A DNA stretch of 64,000 nucleotides from Saccharomycopsis fibuligera x Saccharomycopsis cf. fibuligera (Eukaryota; Ascomycota; Saccharomycetes; Ascoideales; Saccharomycopsidaceae). The position numbers were made by a program, and so were the translations under genes. Under the pieces are notes generated by a model. It saw only the letters and a list, made by a program, of their open reading frames with translations, did not search any database and was not told the origin of the DNA. Below, in pieces: positions 51,301 through 58,622 of this stretch (position 1 is its first letter; each line of letters begins with the position of its first letter). The stretch is from assembly GCA_001936135.1 (NCBI GenBank), contig CP012810.1, forward strand, positions 4,091,012 to 4,155,011. Reading direction: 5' to 3'.

Positions 51301-53000
51301 TAAGTGCGTCGGGAAAGAAGTGAGAAAACAGAGGAAAAATAATGGAAAGTGGAATAACAGTGACAAAAAGTATTATATCGGTAATATAGAGTCGTAAAAG
51401 GATGTTACGACAGAGAATGATACAAGACAGTACGGAAGGGAGTGGAGATATTACAACAAGGAAAAGAAAGGGGAAAGAGTAAGATAACAGAAAAGTATTA
51501 TGATGATAATACGGGAAAATTAGGGGTGATATGTGAGCAATTGATACAACACAGTACAGAAAGGCGTCGGGAAGGTAGTAAGAAAAAAAACAGGAAGGGT
51601 ATTGAAAAGAATAGAAGTAATAGGGAAGTGTGTAATTTGTTGATAATATAAGATCGTAGGAGAACGGTATTCGTGAGATAACAATAGAAGATTGTATGAA
51701 AGGGCGTCGGGAAGGATGTAGGGAAGATATTAAAAATAATAGGAAATATGGCGGAGTTATGATGATAGTAAGTGTGAGATTGATACAAGATAGTAAGCAA
51801 GGGTGTCGAGGTAATAGCACAGGGAGAAGAGAAAAGAAGTATTGGAGTAGTATTAGAATGGATAGAAAAGATAATAGGAGTAGCAGACAGGTATTATATT
51901 GGGAATACGGGGGAGGTAGGAGGGTAGTAGGTGAGATAGATTGATAGAAAATATTTTGCGAGGGTGTCGGGAAGGTAGTAAAAATAATAGGAAGATAGTG
52001 GAAATAATAAGAGAAACAGACAAGTATTATAATGGTGATATGGGAGAAGTAAGAGGTGGTAAGTAAGTAAGAGATTGATAGAAGATAGTATGGATGGGGG
52101 TTGGGAAGGTAGTAAAAATAATGGGAAGATAAAGGAAAGAATAGAAGTGACAGAAAAGTAATATATTGGTAATATGGGAGAGACAGGAAGGTGGTAAGTG
52201 AGAGAGTTGGGAAGGTAGTACAGAAACAGTAGGAAGAGAACAGAAGTACGGCAGTAGTGTAGTAATAGAAGTTACAGAGGAGTAATTTATTGGTAATACG
52301 GCAGAAGCAGGAGGAAGGTATTGGTGAGAGAACAGTGCAAGATACAAAGGGAGAAGGTTGGGAAGGTAGTAAAGAAACAGTAGGAAGAGAAGAGATGTAC
52401 GGCAGTAGTAGTAATAGGAAGTTACAGAAGAGTAATACGGGAGGAAGCAGGAGGACGCAGGAGGAAGGTATTGGTGAGAGAACAATAGGAGATATTTTGC
52501 AAGGGTGTCGGGAAAGTAGTAAGAAAAACAATAGGAAAATAGAGGAAAGGAATAAGAGAACAGTAATATATTGGTAATATATGGATGTAGGAGGGAGGTA
52601 TATGAGGGAAGAATACAAGATACAAAGGGAGGGAGGGGGTTGGGAAGGTAAGAAAACAGGGAGAAGTAGAGAAGATTGGAATAGGGAAAGACAAGAGAAA
52701 AGGTACAGAGTGATAGAATAGAAGGAGATAAAAGAGGGAGTGGATTGTATTGGAAGTGAAGAAGAAGAACAGATATAATTGAGGGGAGTGAGAGAGAGAT
52801 ATGAAAGACGGGTAAGAAGAGAAAGTGAGGCGGGAGGGGAAAAAAGTAAGATTTATTGAAGAGATTTTTGATTTTGAGGAAAAAATAAAATAATTGGGGG
52901 AGCGGAAAGGAGAGAGTGGAGAGAATGAAGAGCAGGGCAGAGCGAAAGGATAGAAGAAGGAGATGGGTTGCAAGGGAGATAGAAAGAGGGAAGTAACTGG
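45303..53000 (+). repeat. Purine-rich subtelomeric array 1
   Basis: About 7.7 kb in which the + strand is overwhelmingly A and G, with complex internal repetition. Early part: widely spaced landmarks recur, such as GCATAAGCTAGCAAATAAGC (near 45.65, 46.39, 47.70, 48.39 kb), ATCACTAGAGTACAAG (45.77, 47.81, 48.50 kb) and GATGCTGC-type blocks (45.29, 46.07, 47.19 kb). Late part (50.8-52.7 kb): a shorter unit with GGGCGTCGGGAAGGTAGTA or GGGTTGGGAAGGTAGTA recurs every 100-250 bp (51.13, 51.30, 51.56, 51.70, 51.96, 52.10, 52.21, 52.35, 52.51, 52.64 kb). A T-rich interruption lies at 50,117-50,160. Long minus-strand frames here follow from composition and are not genes. Confidence 0.85.
51530..52448 (+). 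repeat. Near-identical 919-bp segment, copy 1
   Basis: This part of array 1 aligns without gaps to 63,082-64,000 at a constant offset of 11,552, with only rare substitutions that I can see (one is G at 52,311 region versus T). Array sequence on its left matches array 2 less well. The window ends before the right limit of the match. Confidence 0.92.
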
Positions 53001-53029
53001 GGTAATGTCCTTTTTTTTACCTCAAATAT

Positions 53030-53570
53030 CAAGGGTGGCCAGAAAGGGTGCCCAATCGCCCTTCACTATGGCGCCTATGGGTGCGAGGGTACTCCCTTAA
53101 CTATGTGCACCCCCTCCAAATAGGATGCCACCCCCTTTCTGGTAGGTTGTTTACCCGCCCATAACCGAGGATGCCGCCATGCGGGTGGCCCAAATCTGCG
53201 GGTGTAGGCTGGCCATGCGTCCCAAAGGGTAGCCTTCATGCAAGGCGGTTCGCCGCAGGGTGGTCCCACAGCGCTCAAAGGTTACCCCGTTAGGTTGTAG
53301 GACGCCGGTTGTTTTTCTCCGAGGGTATAGGCTGCTCTTTCCAGCGGGTGCCCCCGGTCGCCCGAGGGTGTTTTCCCACGCTAGGGCGTAGGTCACAGGG
53401 TGCTCGACACATCCGGTGAGGCTGTAGGCTGTAGGTCGTCGGCTCCCGAGGGTATAGGATACCGCTTTTTTAATTTTTCTACAGAGGGTCAGGGCTCGAG
53501 GGTGCGAGCCGCCGCCCGGAAGTCCAATAAAGGGTAGGGCACGCGGGGCAGTCTCCATTAGAAGTCGTGC
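53030..53570. repeat. GC-rich island with dense GGGT motifs
   Basis: Unlike all surrounding sequence, this 540-bp block is GC-rich. It contains about 16 occurrences of GGGT (mostly AGGGTG, GAGGGTA, CGGGTG) on the + strand, with longer repeated words such as GAGGGTATAGG (two copies, near 53,320 and 53,448) and GGTGTAGGCTGG, TGAGGCTGTAGGCTGTAGG. It looks like a degenerate G-strand minisatellite. Some words resemble telomere-type or Rap1-type sequence (CTATGGGTGCG near 53,085), but no exact telomeric tandem unit is present. Confidence 0.65.
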
Positions 53571-53735
53571 TTACAACATGCATAGAGTGAAGTTGGCACT
53601 GTAACATACTTGGTATACAAGCAGATTGTAGCAAGACAAAAAACATTATTTATTAAAAGAAGTACAATTATAGCCAGTGTATCTTAATGACGCTTATAGC
53701 TGAGCATAATAGCTGCTAATATAACTGCAACGTGA

Positions 53736-53783
53736 GGTCTTTCACTAGTTCCGCTTTAACTGGGGTCTATCACTAGTTCCGCT
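53736..53783 (+). repeat. Two direct copies of GGTCT(T/A)TCACTAGTTCCGCT
   Basis: Copies at 53,736-53,755 and 53,764-53,783 differ at one base and are 28 bp apart start to start, within 400 bp of the second YR gene. Confidence 0.8.
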
Positions 53784-53900
53784 GCTGATGCAACCACTAA
53801 CAACGCTGACTCCGGGCAATTGAAAGCCGGTATTTTCACAAAGGCTACAAGCAAATCTATACGATGATGGACTAACTTTAACCGTAGTCCCGGAAGTCAA

Positions 53901-53914
53901 CGCGACGCGTCGCG
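53901..53914. promoter_or_regulatory. Perfect 14-bp palindrome CGCGACGCGTCGCG
   Basis: The CG-only palindrome lies in AT-rich DNA about 200 bp upstream of the second YR ATG. Its centre ACGCGT equals the MCB box recognised by the Mbp1-Swi6 (MBF) G1/S factor in yeasts. It could give cell-cycle-controlled expression or bind the recombinase; neither is shown. Confidence 0.5.
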
Positions 53915-53967
53915 AAAATAAGTAGTCAATTAATTTAAAATAAAAAGAGAAAAAATTATATATATAC

Positions 53968-53981
53968 TGCGGTTTTCCGCA
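53968..53981. other. Small hairpin TGCGG-TTTT-CCGCA
   Basis: A perfect 5-bp stem with a T4 loop, directly after a (TA)n stretch, about 130 bp before the second YR ATG. Possibly in the mRNA leader. Confidence 0.4.
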
Positions 53982-54111
53982 CTCTCATCAATGTGATTCT
54001 TTTTTTCTTATTTTTTTTCTTTATTGCCTACTCTCACTCATTACTTTGCTGTCACTTACTGTCCGTATACAGGCTCTTCTTTTCTTTTTCAATCGGCTGG
54101 TCTTCTTTAAA

Positions 54112-56784
54112 ATGGAAAGCTACTTTTCAGATGAAAGTGACTTTTTCGACGAAAGCGACTTTTCCGATGACGGTTTCGTTCAAATTGACGAAGCCGAGTA
54201 TGCGGCGCTAGAGGAAGAACGCCGAAACAAGTTAACTGGAGATTACTACTTCCGATTATACAACACGTCAATTTTCTCCAACCCAGATGGGTACAGATAT
54301 TTTGCCATAAACAAATCACAAATTGACAAGACAAACGTTAGTCGCTCAAGTGGCATTCCAATTGAAGTCATGCTAGGATATCACACCGTATTACCAGCCC
54401 ACCAGAAATATGGCAGGGTAGATCCAGACACCATCCAGAATTTTGTCAACGGACACCACGCAGACTTAGCCACAAGTGAAATATTGAAGCAACACCTGCT
54501 TGTTTTGAACACCACTGCAATGGTATTGGTGCATATAGGCTCGGTTCTGGACTTTTCCAAAAATCGCATGGTTGTGCTTTCAACCTGTATATCAAGAACT
54601 TTGGCAATATTGTTCAGGTCCATGTATCCCAATACTTCAATCACATACATTGCCAATATAACATCAAAAGTTGCAACTGAGATAAAAACCATCTTCCATT
54701 GCAATGGTTACTGGCCCAAGAAAAAGAATTACAATTTCGCACCCAAGATAGCTGTTTGTCCATTTCAGTTCGGAAAATATAAACCAGAAAAAACATCCGA
54801 CGGCACCAGGGTGTTCTGCTACGGGAAACCGCTATATTCGTTACCCATATTTCCCTTTAGCTCTTGCTCAAACTGTAAGACTCCGGTAAAAAGAGAAGAC
54901 TTTGGTATGCATCTAAAGCTGTGTCCAAAGGGTACTAGGAGCGGCGAGCTTGTTGTGATTGGATACCAGCTAGTAAAAAGAGACTACATTGCAGTGCAAC
55001 TTCCCGATACCTTGCGACATGCGCTTCAGCTCAAGCTACAGTTTGCCCCATCGAAGAAAACCAGTCTCGAAACCATTCCTCAAATTGCTAGCAGCAAAGT
55101 TATTCAACAGTTCCAGAAGGAATTGAGCAGAGATAATTACACGTTTCTTTTCCACCAAAATAGTTCCAATGAATCTTTGAAGATGAGAACGTATTTGGCC
55201 AGATGCATTGAAGCGTTTTTTCTTTTGAGAAAAGAACTTGTTGCTAAAAGGGTTCTGGAATTGAAACCGGAGCTCAAAGATGGGACACCGTTGTCTTTCA
55301 CAAAGGCTAAAGAATCAGAATTTTCATTCACAATTGCCAATAACAATGCTACTATCAAGCAGTATGCTCAAATAACTGCCCGGCTAATAGAGACCTTAGT
55401 TCGATTGTACTGCAAAAAGAAAAACCTCACTGGTCTTGATATCCCGGATGCTGAGTTGACAACAACTATAAAGTTTCAAAATAGCGATAGCTATATAGAG
55501 GCGTTTGCCCTACACATGATGGGTGAGATTCCCAATTATTCCAAAGACCCAAAATGTCCCAGTGTGGGCTGCCCACGCGAGTGGGCTAGAACAATTTTAG
55601 GCGACAATAATGCCCATTTTTTGTCTACAGCACAGGCAGCGCTCAAAATGTTGGTTCAGGTTTACTGCATCAAAGGGCCAATTCAATATGACGAAACAGA
55701 CATTGGGATGGAGGAAAGCCCACGTGCGGTTGCATATTATCATGAGAATCCAGTGGTACTAGCAATACTAGCCCTAATCCACGAACCACAGACATCCAGT
55801 ATTTCAACTCAGGTACTACTGCTAAAGCGGCCATCTGCAGTAGAAAAAACTTTCAAGGCCATAAGTCAAATCATCCGTTTTTTCATTATGTACCAGTTCT
55901 CTGTGTTAGCGCAGGGGCGCGCCCCAAATTCTCAAGATATTGCAGCAAAAAAAGCAACAAGAATGGCACAACTAGTTAGTGACGGTGTGATTGAATGGAT
56001 GCAAAACAATATCTTGTATCCAATAAAAAATGCAGCGCTGGCCATTAGGGAAAAAGATAACAGGATTTCAGTTAGCAGCGGTGTGGCAGTGATCAGAAAT
56101 CGAGAGCAAACTGTGACTGTTGATATCGGCGTTTTGCTGAGAAAAGCACGCGAATTAAAAGCCAGTATATTGCAAAACGTTAAGGAGCTATTGGCAGGTT
56201 ACCGAACAAAAGCCAACATGGTTACGTGTGACGCGAGAGACTCATTTGCAGATGAGAATATACTAACAGCTCTTTTTAAGAACGACAATTTACTTTCATA
56301 CTATAAGGCCCGGGGCATGTCCTTTAAAAAATCAAAATACGAGGACGTGGAAAAAAGTATTGCAAGTTATCTTATCATCACCAATGCCCATTCCAGGGCT
56401 GCCGAGTTCAATGCCATGCAGTGGGCAGGATACGAAAAGGCCACTTTTATTGAAATAGAGAATAAAAACATTACGTTCATAACGCATCACTCAAAATCCT
56501 TTGCACAAAAGACAAAAACCACAATGACGATGGTGGATAAGCAGCTTGTTCAGCTGGTGTTGCTTTTTTTTGGGGTTATTAGAATGGCATACCTAATGCT
56601 TTACAATAAAGTTGGCCTTTACCTATTCTTATCTCCAATAACGCCTCGAAGCATTGCTGATAAGCTTGATCTAGGAATAACTTTTCGTCAACTTCGCCCT
56701 GTCCATGCAAATATCTATCATAATGCGCTAGACGGTATGCAACAAAAACCAACAGAAGACGTGTATAGGCAATTTTGGACATAG
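54112..56784 (+). CDS. Second tyrosine-recombinase-like protein with zinc finger, upstream frame
   Basis: The first in-frame ATG (54,112) gives 890 residues. The start is acidic with repeated FSDESDFFDESDFSDD-like units. A C2HC finger, CSNCKTPVKREDFGMHLKLC, lies at 252-271. Toward the end come the candidate recombinase boxes: HSRAAEFNAMQW with Arg762, HHSKSFAQK with Lys795, and ITFRQLRPVHAN with Arg859. The frame stops 30 residues later. The expected His and Tyr motif appears in the +1 frame immediately after (next entry). The protein has no helicase part and is strongly diverged from the YR portion at 39.5 kb, though similar in order of boxes. The family resemblance to zinc-finger-bearing YR regions of fungal mobile or telomere-linked genes is inference from motifs. 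It is intact except for the terminal frame change. Confidence 0.6.
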   Translation: MESYFSDESDFFDESDFSDDGFVQIDEAEYAALEEERRNKLTGDYYFRLYNTSIFSNPDGYRYFAINKSQIDKTNVSRSSGIPIEVMLGYHTVLPAHQKYGRVDPDTIQNFVNGHHADLATSEILKQHLLVLNTTAMVLVHIGSVLDFSKNRMVVLSTCISRTLAILFRSMYPNTSITYIANITSKVATEIKTIFHCNGYWPKKKNYNFAPKIAVCPFQFGKYKPEKTSDGTRVFCYGKPLYSLPIFPFSSCSNCKTPVKREDFGMHLKLCPKGTRSGELVVIGYQLVKRDYIAVQLPDTLRHALQLKLQFAPSKKTSLETIPQIASSKVIQQFQKELSRDNYTFLFHQNSSNESLKMRTYLARCIEAFFLLRKELVAKRVLELKPELKDGTPLSFTKAKESEFSFTIANNNATIKQYAQITARLIETLVRLYCKKKNLTGLDIPDAELTTTIKFQNSDSYIEAFALHMMGEIPNYSKDPKCPSVGCPREWARTILGDNNAHFLSTAQAALKMLVQVYCIKGPIQYDETDIGMEESPRAVAYYHENPVVLAILALIHEPQTSSISTQVLLLKRPSAVEKTFKAISQIIRFFIMYQFSVLAQGRAPNSQDIAAKKATRMAQLVSDGVIEWMQNNILYPIKNAALAIREKDNRISVSSGVAVIRNREQTVTVDIGVLLRKARELKASILQNVKELLAGYRTKANMVTCDARDSFADENILTALFKNDNLLSYYKARGMSFKKSKYEDVEKSIASYLIITNAHSRAAEFNAMQWAGYEKATFIEIENKNITFITHHSKSFAQKTKTTMTMVDKQLVQLVLLFFGVIRMAYLMLYNKVGLYLFLSPITPRSIADKLDLGITFRQLRPVHANIYHNALDGMQQKPTEDVYRQFWT

Positions 56785-57412
56785 CAGCACTACATTTAAT
56801 GACGCATACTGCTTTGATCCTTTGCTTAATACAAACGTCAAAAGCGAGGCACTCTACAGTGCTCAATGGCGCGTAAAATTGGCTGAGGCAGTGGTAGATG
56901 AGGGCAGTGATTCAGGGCACGACGCTTTTTCGGATGATGAGGAGCCAATTACAGAGTTGCTTGGTGACAATATTGATAAGGGAAGCGACGAACAAGCGGA
57001 GATTAACTCATTGTTTGTGGATGAACAAACGTCCTCACATTTTGATTCAGGAGACTTGGAAACGGTACGCAGTAATAAAAGGCAAGTGAACAACCGTGAG
57101 AGACTCCGAGTTTCAAATCGACGCAAACATTCATTGGCCATTAGTGAGCTGGACGATCTGGAAGACCTGGCTGACAATGAAGACCTTTTTGTGCCCACAG
57201 TCCTTGATAGTGATGGTGATGAGTATCAGCGGGAAGAGCAAGAGGAGGAGCAAGATGATCTGTATGTTATCAGTGATACTGGCCGGGGATCTTCTGATTA
57301 TGAGGATATTGACGCAACATTGGTCGATGACGAAGTGCCACAGCTGCCATTGGAGGCTCATAAAAGAAGGGCGGTTAGTAAGCCAAAGCGTTATAAAAGA
57401 ATGAGGGTATGA
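56759..57412 (+). CDS. Second YR-like gene, downstream frame: His/Tyr motif and acidic tail (no own start codon)
   Basis: This +1 frame is open from before 56,759 to the stop at 57,410-57,412, some 218 codons, yet its only ATG is two codons before the end (RMRV), so it cannot be an independently started gene. Right at the overlap it reads NFGHSSTTFNDAYCFDP, with the GHS...T...Y pattern of the tyrosine recombinase C-terminal box (His at 56,780-56,782; Tyr at 56,807-56,809). This completes the R-K-R set of the upstream frame. The rest is acidic (SDDEEP, QREEQEEEQDD) and ends in a basic KRRAVSKPKRYKR, a likely nuclear signal. It is either the product of a +1 ribosomal frameshift, or a lightly damaged gene. 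Confidence 0.6.
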   Translation, partial: TCIGNFGHSSTTFNDAYCFDPLLNTNVKSEALYSAQWRVKLAEAVVDEGSDSGHDAFSDDEEPITELLGDNIDKGSDEQAEINSLFVDEQTSSHFDSGDLETVRSNKRQVNNRERLRVSNRRKHSLAISELDDLEDLADNEDLFVPTVLDSDGDEYQREEQEEEQDDLYVISDTGRGSSDYEDIDATLVDDEVPQLPLEAHKRRAVSKPKRYKRMRV

Positions 57413-57840
57413 GTTTTTTTTTACTTCTGTATGTTGCCTAATACATTATATATATTATTGTTATTATCATTATTATTGTAGTTGGCGGTATTGTTGGCAA
57501 TGCTTGCGCGTGATAATGTTATTGCGATGTAGATGATAGTTCATATGGTGGTTTATTGACCTTGATAATGCCCGCAGTTGTTTATGCTGCTGATGATGAT
57601 TGATCTTCGTAATTCTGTGGTTTTGACTACTTGTTGTGGTGAGCTAGCTGGAGAAGAATGGTAGAAAAAGAATAGCTCTCAATTTTTTTTCCTCTCAAAC
57701 ACTTGTAGTGGTCACCTTTGCGTCACATTTACTACTGCCATCCTGGCTCCCGGTACTCCCAGGGCCATGTCCATAGGTGCTTACCCGGCACTATGCATGA
57801 CTCTGCTTGTATAAAAAAAATAGTACTTCTAAACCGTATT
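57413..57840. other. 3' flank of second YR gene
   Basis: AT-rich 3' region with TTATTATT runs near 57,455-57,480. It holds no gene that I can support. Confidence 0.5.
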
Positions 57841-58030
57841 CTTTCAAGTCAGAATCCGCTGCATAATTTACTAGCCGCGCTGAACCGCAGTTTTTGTTGC
57901 CGCTGAGTCGCTTTATTCTTTCCCGCTCAACCATGTTCTGTGAATGTATCATCCTTTTCCAAATACTCGCTTGGCCGGTTTCTGTAATGAAGTGTTAGTG
58001 TCATCGACCGTTTGTTTGCATTTTCTATAG
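57841..58030 (+). repeat. Left-module degenerate repeat, copy 3
   Basis: The order CTGCATAATTTACTAG, GCTGAACCGCAG, GCTGAGTCGC, CGCTCAACCATG and AACGTATGAT/GAATGTATCATCC parallels 38,830-38,940 (GCATTATGTATTAG, GCTGAACTACAG, GCTGAGCCAC, AGATCAACCATGG). It is the most diverged copy. Confidence 0.6.
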
Positions 58031-58361
58031 TCCATAAAGCTTGCTTTAAATAGCCAAATAACGGCCACAGTGGCCTACTTGCCCGCTTTGGCCCCCAACC
58101 GCACTTTTCTCACTCTAGGCCCTAATCCGATTCCTCGCCAAAATCCTTCTTTACTATGTGCCACGCCAAACCTCAGCTCTACCCACACTATATACTCGTC
58201 AATACAAATCAAACACACTCTACCAGCCCTACCCACACTATATACAGGTCAATACAAATCAAACACTCTCTGCCATGCGCAGCCTCTAAATTCCTTCCGC
58301 CAAAATTCACCGGCACTCCATAAAGCTTGCTTTAAATAGCCAAATAACGGCCACAGTGGCC
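58031..58361 (+). repeat. Left module copy B framed by an identical 45-bp direct repeat
   Basis: A 45-bp sequence starting TCCATAAAGCTTGC and ending CCACAGTGGCC is present identically at 58,031-58,075 and 58,317-58,361. Between the two lie the 151-bp block (58,074-58,224) shared with 39,086-39,236 and a partial tandem duplicate of its last 50 bp (58,175-58,224 and 58,225-58,274, beginning AGCTCTACCC and AGCCCTACCC). The repeat ends in the short palindrome GGCCACAGTGGCC. Confidence 0.92.
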
Positions 58362-58440
58362 ATGCATTGCCGCTTTATTAACATTCAGAACATCATATTG
58401 AACCTACGCACTGGAATTGGTGTCTAGCTGACGAGTCATG

Positions 58441-58622
58441 CTACTCAGTAGGCTTTTGCTAGAGCATGTTGGGAAAAGCGAGGATCTTGTAGGAAGCAAA
58501 GGCGGACACTAGATATAGAGGTGGAGTGCGCATACATGCACTGAGGGCGCTGCTTTTTACTTTTCCCGTACACTAGATGCATAATATTGGCATGACATAG
58601 CATAGGAACATCATGATGCTGC
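58441..58622 (+). repeat. Right module, copy 2 (array entry)
   Basis: From CTACTCAGTAGGCTTTTGC onward with CTAGAGCATGTTGGG at 58,459-58,473, GCGAGGATCTTGTAGGAAGC, GGCGGACACTAGAT and then TTTTCCCGTACACTAGATGC. It is a shortened relative of 44,460-45,310 and begins only 80 bp after the left module. Confidence 0.75.

Larger units (their letters stand above)
53001..54111. other. Spacer between array 1 and the second YR gene
   Basis: The purine array stops at about 53,000. A GC-rich island fills 53,030-53,570, and AT-rich promoter-like DNA with short repeats and palindromes runs from 53,570 to the YR start at 54,112. No gene is supported; the 135-residue minus-strand frame in the island is a product of its GC content. 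Confidence 0.6.

Noticed and set aside
51239-52618. A 459-residue hydrophobic minus-strand frame in the purine array
   Set aside because: Stops need T-rich plus-strand triplets (TTA, CTA, TCA), which are scarce in purine-rich DNA, so long Leu/Phe/Ser/Tyr frames arise by composition in all minus frames at once. No domain or signal is recognisable.
53151-53558. A 135-residue minus-strand frame in the GC-rich island
   Set aside because: GC-rich DNA has few stops. The sequence is repeat-derived and shows no family resemblance.
56761-56784. A short intron joining the two frames of the second YR gene
   Set aside because: GTGTAT...ATAG would be about 24 bp with no branch point.
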